From Ga0074139 sp964515195 (GTDB taxonomy: Bacteria; Bdellovibrionota; Bdellovibrionia; Bdellovibrionales; Bdellovibrionaceae), in assembly GCA_964515195.1 (NCBI GenBank), contig CAZETK010000005.1, positions 1-64,000 of the forward strand: DNA of 64,000 nt. The letters are read 5' to 3'. Below are positions 48,280 to 55,788 of this stretch, piece by piece (position 1 is the first letter of the stretch; every line of letters begins with the position of its first letter). The translations under genes and the position numbers were made by a program. Under the pieces are notes generated by a model. It was not told where the DNA came from. It saw only the letters and a program-made list of their open reading frames with translations, and did no database searches.

Positions 48280-50081
48280 TTAACTTTATCGGCTGATTCA
48301 GGTGTATAGTCCGAGTACGGGGTGCGAACTTCCACATACCCATCGCCTTCTTTGTAGCCTCTGACCTTGTACATTTTTAACGGCTCTGAGCGTCCTTTCA
48401 CTTCAGCGGCACCGGCAAGCTCTACGAGGAAGTCATTACCCACTTGTGCCACGACCTCTTCACTTATCAGCAGATCGGCTCCGAAGGCCTTTGTGGACGC
48501 TTCAATTCGTGACCCCGTGTTGACGGTATTGCCAATTACGGTGAACTCCATACGTTCAGTGCTTCCAATTGTGCCAGAAATCACGCTTCCCGCGTGCAGT
48601 CCAATTCCTATTTGAAGCGGTGGCTGGCCACGTTCTTTTCGTTTATCATTAAGCTCGACAAGACTTTGACGCATTTGAAGGCAAGCCGTAACTGCGTGGT
48701 GAGCGTCACGTCCTGTGCTTTTTGGAGCTCCCCAAACTGCCATAATGGCATCGCCAATAAACTTATCCACAACCCCATGATTGCGGTTGATAATGCCCAC
48801 CATAATTTCGAAATACTCATTGAGCATTTCCACTACTTCCTCGGGAGCACGTTTTTCTGAAAAGGAAGTGAAGCCCCGAATGTCCGAGAAAAAAACCACC
48901 ACATCCTTTTTTTGTCCACCCAAACCAATATCCTGATTTATCAAATCCTCTGTCACATCAGATCCGTGGAACTTGGAAAATAGATTTTTAACTTTATCAC
49001 GCTCTTTCAGTCCTTCGGTCATATTATCAAAAGCAAAAGCCAAATCCTTCACCTCATCTTGAAAGATGGACTTGATTTTATCAGAAGCTTTTACATCAAA
49101 GTTTCCTTTAGATACGACTCCGATTAGCTCGGCTAGAGTTTCAATGGGAGAGGTCAAAGTCATCGAGAACCAGAAAATGACCAGAATGGATGCAGATAAG
49201 ACTAGCCCCGCAATAAAGAAGGCTTTTCGTCGAACTTCCCGGGCTGGTTCAAGAATAATATCTTCAGAGATAACGGAGTAGGCTGTGACTCCATAACGAG
49301 TCTTTGAAAAGGCGCTGAAATAGTTTTCACCATCCATTTTCGTCATGCGTTGACCGCGGGGAGTTTTGCTCGTTGTGGAAAGCTTGAACATTTCGCTGGT
49401 GGACATATCCACTTGATTGATGGCCTTAGTTTCTTCGGTATCGGACAAAACTATGCCCCGGCGATCCAGTAAGGTGAAGCTGCGCTCTTTTCTTTCAGAA
49501 AAGGGCTTCTGGATAATGGAAAGTCGATAAAATCCCACGGCAATGTGAGAAATACGTCCGTAGGTGTCTTTAACAAGAGGGATGCCGATGGCGACCAAGG
49601 CTGGTTTGTTCGGAAATGACCAGTTTTGAAGTTCGATCTGCCCCTGCATGACGTTTTTGAAGGGGAAACGCATTTTTGCTTTAACTGAATGCAAATAATT
49701 TTTGTCGACCTTTTCTTTGATGAACTCATCTTCTTTTACCTGCGAGAATAGAGTCGTCATCGCTCCGTCCTGGCTCGAGTAAATTTCAAGAGCTAAGAAA
49801 TCATTCTCCTGCCCGAAATTAAGTTGGAATTCCTGGGAAGGGGATTGATTATTAGACTTCATCAGGAGAGTTGCGGCGGTCTGGGTTTTTCCGATGAAAC
49901 TGTTGAGTAGATTTTCAACCTCTGTCGATTTAGCGGCGGCGTAATCCAGATTGATGCTTTCTTCGCGCTGCTTCGAAGTATTTTCAAAATACTTCGAGCT
50001 TTGCGTGGCGATTAAGGTTGTTACCACGATCAGCAGGGTGAAAGAAAGCATGATCAGTTTTGCTGAAATCGGAATACGCAC
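48267..50081 (-). CDS. Membrane adenylate/guanylate cyclase (class III) with periplasmic sensor and HAMP
   Basis: A 604-residue protein. Membrane helix 1 (about 8-26), a periplasmic sensor domain of about 260 residues (Cache-like by layout; FTLLDRRGIVLSDT is typical of a dCache membrane-proximal lobe), helix 2 (about 288-310), a HAMP linker (about 312-365) and a class III catalytic domain (about 390-570). Catalytic parts are FFSDIRGFTSFSE (first metal Asp), DKFIGDAIMAVWGAP (second metal Asp) and MEFTVIGNTVNTGSRIE (transition-state Asn and Arg). Thr and Asn at the base-recognition site favour ATP but do not prove it. It is the last gene of a three-gene operon, eight bases behind the FnIII-barrel gene and downstream of FecR. 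Confidence 0.92.
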   Translation of the reverse strand: MRIPISAKLIMLSFTLLIVVTTLIATQSSKYFENTSKQREESINLDYAAAKSTEVENLLNSFIGKTQTAATLLMKSNNQSPSQEFQLNFGQENDFLALEIYSSQDGAMTTLFSQVKEDEFIKEKVDKNYLHSVKAKMRFPFKNVMQGQIELQNWSFPNKPALVAIGIPLVKDTYGRISHIAVGFYRLSIIQKPFSERKERSFTLLDRRGIVLSDTEETKAINQVDMSTSEMFKLSTTSKTPRGQRMTKMDGENYFSAFSKTRYGVTAYSVISEDIILEPAREVRRKAFFIAGLVLSASILVIFWFSMTLTSPIETLAELIGVVSKGNFDVKASDKIKSIFQDEVKDLAFAFDNMTEGLKERDKVKNLFSKFHGSDVTEDLINQDIGLGGQKKDVVVFFSDIRGFTSFSEKRAPEEVVEMLNEYFEIMVGIINRNHGVVDKFIGDAIMAVWGAPKSTGRDAHHAVTACLQMRQSLVELNDKRKERGQPPLQIGIGLHAGSVISGTIGSTERMEFTVIGNTVNTGSRIEASTKAFGADLLISEEVVAQVGNDFLVELAGAAEVKGRSEPLKMYKVRGYKEGDGYVEVRTPYSDYTPESADKVKVAS

Positions 50082-50089
50082 AAATCCTC

Positions 50090-51736
50090 CTAAAACGAAA
50101 ACTCAGCCATTAAATTGATGTAAATCCCCGAAATGCTTGTGTTTACATCATCGCTATACTGCCCTGAATAGTAACCACTGCTCCAGCCAGACTTATTCGA
50201 TGAGTCGGTGTAGTTATAGGATTCACTCCGGTAGTTAAGTCCAACAAGACCTGTCAATTGAGATGAATAACGATAACTTCCCAAAGCCCCCAAAGAGTAA
50301 TTAAAGTCAGATCCACTTTTGATCTTTCCACCGTTTGGCAGCTCGAATCCCGCCACGGGGATCGCCAATTGCGCGTTCACTTGAAGGCCAAATTTTGGTG
50401 TTAATGAATACCAATACTCCACTCCGGCCTGTGGGCCCAAGACAGAACCTTTGCTGTACTGACGAGAGACATTATTGGTATTCATAAAATTGGCATTGGC
50501 GGAATCGCTTGAAGTCCAAAGCGCAGGAAACTCTTTTGCGAAGACGCCAAAGCTGTAGCGCAGATCTCCGCGGGCTGAGACCTGTTGACGGCGAATGCCT
50601 GACATTTCCAATCCGATAAAATTGTAAATGCGATTTTCAAAAATGTATCCGGACGCTTCCATGGTTCCTAGAAAACCCCATCGTGAATCCGGATCCAACC
50701 ATCCGACGCCTAGCCGGCCAGTGCCGGTGACAGCATCCGCTTTAATTCCCAAAGCATTTCGATACTTGGTATCCATGGCGATCGAGCTTGCATACCAACT
50801 TCCGACGGCAAACCATCCTTCTGCGCGGTCAATGGATTTTCGAAGAGTCTGTACATATTCGGCGGCAGGGGAGCGATCCCCTTCACGAACTTTGAAGTTT
50901 AATGAGCTCAAAGCCGAATCTTGGCGTTTTGCCGCCTTTGATTTAAGGATGAAGCGATAGCGCCCACCCTCCCAGTCAGGCGCAAAATTAAGACTGGTGT
51001 CTTTAAGGTTTTCGAATTCTTTGAATTTTTGCCATTTTTTCAGGGTGGGATTGTAGCGAGCGATAATGACGTCATAACTTTCCGCATTTTCGACCGCTTT
51101 CCATTTAATTTCCCGAACGAAGTCGTTATCTGGTTTTTCAATGGAGGCTTTTTCAAGTGGACCACCCACCAGTGTGAACTTCTGAAGTTCGGTGAAAGAG
51201 CTTTCAATCTTGTCTTTCGCGACAGCTTTAATCCGCCAGCTGTATTGAGATGCGACGGTTAGACTGTGCTTAAACGATGTTTCAGCGGTGGTTTTCTCGG
51301 CGATCTTTTCATTTTGATCATTATAAATTTCAATCAGATAGTCTTTTGCCATGGGGGTGGCTTGCCATTTGAACTCTACTTCTTGGCGCGTGTCACCTTG
51401 CGCATTTATCGAAGCATCAGCAAGGGGGGATACCAGGCTCACAGGTTCCAAGCCGACATCCAGTTCGGCAAACTCACTCCATTCTCCTGGGACCTTTCGT
51501 CTATCCAATGCTCGTAAGCGAAACTCATAAAAACCAATTGGCAAACGACCGTTCCAAGCGGCCTGAGTCGTGACAAAGGAGCTGGATTTATCTTCTTTTG
51601 ATCTTTTGCGGATCTCAATTTCGTAAAATTTCGCGTCTGGAATCGGTTCCCACTCAAAATTGACTAGACGACGATAAGTCTGGCCATGGACCAGACTTGT
51701 CATTATCAAAATAAGAGTCAGTAACCAAATTTTCAT
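50090..51736 (-). CDS. FnIII-repeat protein with C-terminal outer-membrane barrel
   Basis: A 548-residue exported protein with a signal peptide (1-18, ending LVHGQ). Residues 20-290 hold three FnIII-like modules, each with a FEWEPIPDAKFYEIEIRKRS-type first half and a YxFRLRAL-type last strand (RYRFILKSKA in the third). From about 300 to the end the chain has alternating aromatic and small residues, Gly-Tyr turns and a terminal ISGIYINLMAEFSF ending in Phe, the mark of Bam-assembled outer-membrane barrels. Its ATG overlaps the stop of the FecR-type gene by one base (TGATG). It would place FnIII domains in the periplasm below a barrel and could relay outer-membrane state to the cyclase encoded downstream (inference). 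Confidence 0.78.
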   Translation of the reverse strand: MKIWLLTLILIMTSLVHGQTYRRLVNFEWEPIPDAKFYEIEIRKRSKEDKSSSFVTTQAAWNGRLPIGFYEFRLRALDRRKVPGEWSEFAELDVGLEPVSLVSPLADASINAQGDTRQEVEFKWQATPMAKDYLIEIYNDQNEKIAEKTTAETSFKHSLTVASQYSWRIKAVAKDKIESSFTELQKFTLVGGPLEKASIEKPDNDFVREIKWKAVENAESYDVIIARYNPTLKKWQKFKEFENLKDTSLNFAPDWEGGRYRFILKSKAAKRQDSALSSLNFKVREGDRSPAAEYVQTLRKSIDRAEGWFAVGSWYASSIAMDTKYRNALGIKADAVTGTGRLGVGWLDPDSRWGFLGTMEASGYIFENRIYNFIGLEMSGIRRQQVSARGDLRYSFGVFAKEFPALWTSSDSANANFMNTNNVSRQYSKGSVLGPQAGVEYWYSLTPKFGLQVNAQLAIPVAGFELPNGGKIKSGSDFNYSLGALGSYRYSSQLTGLVGLNYRSESYNYTDSSNKSGWSSGYYSGQYSDDVNTSISGIYINLMAEFSF

Positions 51737-53565
51737 CAGTTGACCTTAACCTTTTTCACGGCGGGCGCCCGTAAATGACTCTTAGGTGGCACAATAAGTT
51801 TACGAGTAGTGGGGTCAGGGCTGGAACGATCGTGAATATCTGTGGTGAAAAGAGTGACCACATAAGCACCAGGCATAAGGTTTTGAAGTCGGGCCTGCGG
51901 TTGATCATAGGCTTTATTCAGAATTTCGCGGCCTTCTGTATCTTTAATAATGAGCTGGTAGTTTTTTGCACCTTCAACCGGTACCCACTCAATATTAATA
52001 TGTCCATCGGCTTGCGAAACCAGCTCTCCGTCGATGGGTATTTGCGGAGATGGGAGTGCAGGGAGCCTTGTTACGTTTACTGGAATATCCTCAGAGCGGC
52101 CCATGGATCTTCCTTTATTATCAAAAGCTTCGACTGAGGCGATAAACCGGCCCGCTCGGATTATCTTGGCCTTCATGGATTTTTCGGAGGTTTCAAGATA
52201 CTGTGTTTGTGCGTCTGGATTGTTTTCCTCTTTCCAGCTTACTTTCCATTGGGCAACTTGGGCCGTGTTCTCCCCCGCGCCCCAAGAGAGCTCTAATTGA
52301 GGTTCTTCAATGAAGTACTGTTCTGACTTGATTTGGTCCCAACTCACGTCCACCTGAAGTGGTTTTGTTTCGGCTTTTTTGATGATTTTAAATTGCTGGA
52401 TCGCTCCGCTCCATGGTTCCTTCGTGTCGGGGAAGAATGAACTCAGGCGCCAATAATAGGTTCCTTCATTAAGTGTGGATAAATCAAAACGATCCTCTTG
52501 ACCGACATTTTGTGTGATGACTTTATCTTTCAGCGAAGAGTCTCTGGCCACTTCTAGTACATTTTGAATTTGTTTGTCAGAGGTTTGCCATTGGAAGACG
52601 ACTGAACCTGGCAGCTGTTCCAATTCGATAGTGGCATTTTGTGCAGGAGCGATCAGCGTCGGGGTGCTGCGGGCTGCGACCTCCAAGCGATAGATCTGAG
52701 ATTCCGCGACGACTTCTCCGGTGTTGGGATCGTAAGCCGCCAACTTCCAATAATGGCGCCCCAAGGCCAGTACCGCTAAGGCGTCTTCCTTGCCTGGCTC
52801 GACGCTGATGACTTCTTTTAACTTACGACGTTGAGATCCCGCTAACACTGAAACTTTCCATTCTTTTGGAAAACCTTTCCAGTTAAAAGAAATTTCGGGT
52901 TTTTTGTCCGGGTCAACATAAAAGGGTTTGTTGGGAGCGGGCGATAGAATCTGAACTTGACTTGCCTTGAATTGAAGGCCTGCGGCTCCTAAGACCCCCG
53001 CTTTCCCACTGGTGATTTCTTTGGTTTTACCATCTTTCGATTGAACCTTGGCACTTCCATCCACGACTTGAAGGTTTAGGCTCTGCCCCTCTGCTTTAGA
53101 CAAACTGGCTGACGCTCCTGTCAGTTCAACTTTCCCTTGAGCCGAGTTTAAAACCAGGCCACTGGCGCTGGTATCGGCGATACCTTCAGTTTTGGCGTTG
53201 ACGAACAAGCTACCCTCCATCAAATCCAATGAAATTTCACCTTGCGCTTGTGAAAGGACAATCAATGAATCGGGCTCGACATCAATATATCGTCCGTCCT
53301 CAAATTGAATCCGAAGTTCTCCCGCGGGACTGGTCCGAATAGCCTCACCATTGAAAAGAGGATCTCCTGTATTCACTTCATGCCAAAGTAAACGGGTCGG
53401 CGGACGACGGAGCACTTCATCCGAAACTGAGCCCACTTGTGCTAACGGAGTTTCTCCAGAGTGAGTATCTGTCCGATCAGTGGCTTGATACCAAAAGAAT
53501 GTGATGCCCATGCCTGTGCCGGACAGAAACGCTGCTAATAAAAGGCGCTTTATTTTAGAATTCAC
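51736..53565 (-). CDS. FecR-domain protein with FnIII-like modules
   Basis: A 609-residue protein with an N-terminal membrane anchor (about 7-27). Residues 45-200 carry a FecR-type beta domain: LFNGEAIRTSPAGELRIQFEDGR, IDVEPDSLIVL and GSLFVNAK, followed by SAQGKVELTG. Four FnIII-like modules follow (about 205-580), with WKLAAYDP, YYWRLSSF and YVVTLFTTD last strands. FecR domains usually relay signals across the periplasm or bind cell-wall parts; here no sigma factor is nearby. It begins with GTG at 53565 and heads the operon FecR / FnIII-barrel / cyclase. The promoter should lie in the 86 bp before it, shared with divergent greB. Confidence 0.82.
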   Translation of the reverse strand: MNSKIKRLLLAAFLSGTGMGITFFWYQATDRTDTHSGETPLAQVGSVSDEVLRRPPTRLLWHEVNTGDPLFNGEAIRTSPAGELRIQFEDGRYIDVEPDSLIVLSQAQGEISLDLMEGSLFVNAKTEGIADTSASGLVLNSAQGKVELTGASASLSKAEGQSLNLQVVDGSAKVQSKDGKTKEITSGKAGVLGAAGLQFKASQVQILSPAPNKPFYVDPDKKPEISFNWKGFPKEWKVSVLAGSQRRKLKEVISVEPGKEDALAVLALGRHYWKLAAYDPNTGEVVAESQIYRLEVAARSTPTLIAPAQNATIELEQLPGSVVFQWQTSDKQIQNVLEVARDSSLKDKVITQNVGQEDRFDLSTLNEGTYYWRLSSFFPDTKEPWSGAIQQFKIIKKAETKPLQVDVSWDQIKSEQYFIEEPQLELSWGAGENTAQVAQWKVSWKEENNPDAQTQYLETSEKSMKAKIIRAGRFIASVEAFDNKGRSMGRSEDIPVNVTRLPALPSPQIPIDGELVSQADGHINIEWVPVEGAKNYQLIIKDTEGREILNKAYDQPQARLQNLMPGAYVVTLFTTDIHDRSSPDPTTRKLIVPPKSHLRAPAVKKVKVN

Positions 53566-53651
53566 TCTTTTTGGTTCGGTATGATATGGATATTGTTCAA
53601 GTCTGGAAATTCAGAGTTGATTGCGACTAAAGGTGGGATAAGGACTTAAGT

Positions 53652-54134
53652 ATGAAGCCTAAAAACTACATGACCCCAGCCGGATTTCAGAAACTGAAAG
53701 ACGAGTACCACGAACTTCTCCACAAAGAGCGGCCTAAAGTCGTGGAAACAGTAGCGTGGGCGGCCAGTAACGGAGATCGATCTGAAAATGCCGATTATCA
53801 ATATGGCAAAAAACGACTTCGCGAAATTGATCGACGTCTGAAATTCATCACTGATCGGCTGGATGCGGCTGAAGTCGTGGATCCCACTCAGGTCAAAGCG
53901 GATCGGGTTGTTTTCGGAGCGACCGTCAGTGTTCGGGACGAAGAGGACCAAGTGAAGGTTTATCAAATCGTCGGAGAAGATGAGCTTGACCCAAAGCTGG
54001 GAAGAGTCTCTTGGAGATCCCCCATTGCCAAGGCCTTGCTGGGCAAGAAAGAAGGCGATGCCGCTCTCCTCCAAAAACCCGCCGGGGCTGAAGAACTCGT
54101 CATTGAGAAAATAGAATTCAAAGTCATCAGCTAA
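53652..54134 (+). CDS. greB: Transcription elongation factor GreB
   Basis: A 160-residue factor that stimulates transcript cleavage by backtracked RNA polymerase. The N-terminal coiled coil (about 1-75) includes NYMTPAGFQKLKDEYHELL and the tip SNGDRSENADYQYGK with the two acidic residues that hold the second Mg in the polymerase. The C-terminal FKBP-like domain (about 80-160) has GATVSVRDEED and RVSWRSPIAKALLGKKEGD. WAASNGDRSENADYQYGKK is diagnostic of GreB rather than GreA. AAGGAC lies upstream of the ATG. The stop is seven bases from that of the convergent glycosyltransferase gene. Confidence 0.96.
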   Translation: MKPKNYMTPAGFQKLKDEYHELLHKERPKVVETVAWAASNGDRSENADYQYGKKRLREIDRRLKFITDRLDAAEVVDPTQVKADRVVFGATVSVRDEEDQVKVYQIVGEDELDPKLGRVSWRSPIAKALLGKKEGDAALLQKPAGAEELVIEKIEFKVIS

Positions 54135-54141
54135 GGATTTG

Positions 54142-55668
54142 CTACTCCCGAATCAACCCTTGAAAATTAACACAACTCCAAATCGTGAAGGTGCGGGAAT
54201 GCTCACTTCCACGGTAAGTTTTAAATTCTTCCGGGGCACAAGAATCCCACTTCCCGTACTGTAAAGGATCTGCGGGATATTTTTCAGTTGTGACTACCAA
54301 AGTGGGTTGTCCGAAAAAGCCATCAAGGGTGCGCCGTTTTTTCTGAACAACAGTGTAGTGACTTCGTACTGGTGAAAGCATATAGGTTTTTTGTTTGGCA
54401 CCCCAGTAAGTCTGAGCCGTGGTTTCGTATCGCAAAGCGCCTAAAAAAGGTTTTAATCCATGATCACGATGATACAATCTTTGCATTTCATTGAGCTTAT
54501 TCCCCAGTTCCTCCCATCCGTAAAATTCATTACTTAAATCCCATCGGGTATTCCAGGGGGCATCAAGATTCAAAGCCCGGTAAACCTTTGGCATCCAAGG
54601 ACCTAAAAAAGGCGTATAAGCTAGAAGGTTAATAGGAATATAAAAAAGAAGGGTCCCAACCAACAAAAACTTTCGAACTTTAATACTTTGAATTTGAGTC
54701 CACAAGGCGACTCCACCTATTAAAAGAAGCAGATGGGCCGCGCCTGACCAATGAGGCTTGTAATCCGCCCACAGGGGCTGGGGATAAAACATTAAAATAG
54801 AGGGAAGCGCGAGGCAGAGCAAAAAGTTCCAACGATCTTCGTGCCGTCTTTTGAAGCCGGTATAGAGAGCGCTTAAAATGAGGCCAAATATGATCGGTGT
54901 GAAAAAGATCAATTGGGCGGCCAACCAGGCCCCCCATCTTTCCAAAGAAAACTCGCGGCCAGTATGGCGATCGTAAAACTGGTAGTAGAAACCGGGCCAG
55001 TCAAACTCTTGGTTCCAGATAAAAATTGGAAGACACAAGACAGTGGCGATCAGAACGCCGATCCAAGGCCAGCGGGTCAATAAAACTTTTCGGTGGGGTG
55101 TCGACAATAAGTACAACCCGAAACCTGGAGCTAACAAGGCAAGAATAAATTTGGAGTTCAATCCAAGGCCCATTAGAACTCCTAAACATATCCATGTTTT
55201 GGCGAGGCTCCAGCGCTTGTTATCAGGGCGCACTCCTTGCCAGAAAACCCAACTTGCCAGCACCCAGCACATTATGAAAGGAGCCTCGGGCGAAGAAACA
55301 TAACCACCAAATCCGTAGAAGGGACTCCATAAAAATAAAAATAGGGTTATCCAAGCGACCTTTTCCGAAAAAAGCTCAACCGCAAGCTTCCACGTAAAAT
55401 ACAAAGTCACCCAATAGCATAGAAAGGAAGGAAGACGAACACCCCAGTAGGTATCTCCTAAAAATTTCGTTGAGACCCATTCCATCCAGGCGATCATCCC
55501 GGGATGGTCGTAATAACTTAACATAAGGTCTTGAGCCCAACTCCAGTGATAGGCCTCATCATCAATCAATCCGACGAATGACGTGAAGGCGAATCGGATT
55601 AAAAAGGTCAATGCCAGAAAAAATAAAAGTGGCTTACGGTTCTGAAAGGCCCAGTCTTGATTTTGCAT
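54142..55668 (-). CDS. GT39/PMT-type membrane glycosyltransferase
   Basis: A 508-residue polytopic protein of the PMT/ArnT superfamily. It has about ten membrane helices and the first periplasmic loop LIDDEAYHWSWAQDL, in which the acidic pair is the catalytic base, followed by YYDHPGMIAWMEW. Such enzymes move a sugar from a polyprenyl phosphate to a lipid or protein on the periplasmic side. ArnT-like (lipid A) or protein mannosylation are both possible; the substrate cannot be fixed. The C-terminal soluble part (about 395-508) has no motif that I know. It stands alone, convergent with greB. Confidence 0.85.
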   Translation of the reverse strand: MQNQDWAFQNRKPLLFFLALTFLIRFAFTSFVGLIDDEAYHWSWAQDLMLSYYDHPGMIAWMEWVSTKFLGDTYWGVRLPSFLCYWVTLYFTWKLAVELFSEKVAWITLFLFLWSPFYGFGGYVSSPEAPFIMCWVLASWVFWQGVRPDNKRWSLAKTWICLGVLMGLGLNSKFILALLAPGFGLYLLSTPHRKVLLTRWPWIGVLIATVLCLPIFIWNQEFDWPGFYYQFYDRHTGREFSLERWGAWLAAQLIFFTPIIFGLILSALYTGFKRRHEDRWNFLLCLALPSILMFYPQPLWADYKPHWSGAAHLLLLIGGVALWTQIQSIKVRKFLLVGTLLFYIPINLLAYTPFLGPWMPKVYRALNLDAPWNTRWDLSNEFYGWEELGNKLNEMQRLYHRDHGLKPFLGALRYETTAQTYWGAKQKTYMLSPVRSHYTVVQKKRRTLDGFFGQPTLVVTTEKYPADPLQYGKWDSCAPEEFKTYRGSEHSRTFTIWSCVNFQGLIRE

Positions 55669-55788
55669 AAAACGACGCTAGCAAAATCACGTTAAACTCA
55701 CAACCAAAAGGTCAGAGGTTGACGCCTTGAGCGCGGCAATCCTCCATCTTTTTTATGAGTTTGCTTATGTATGAGAGTGACCTTGAAG

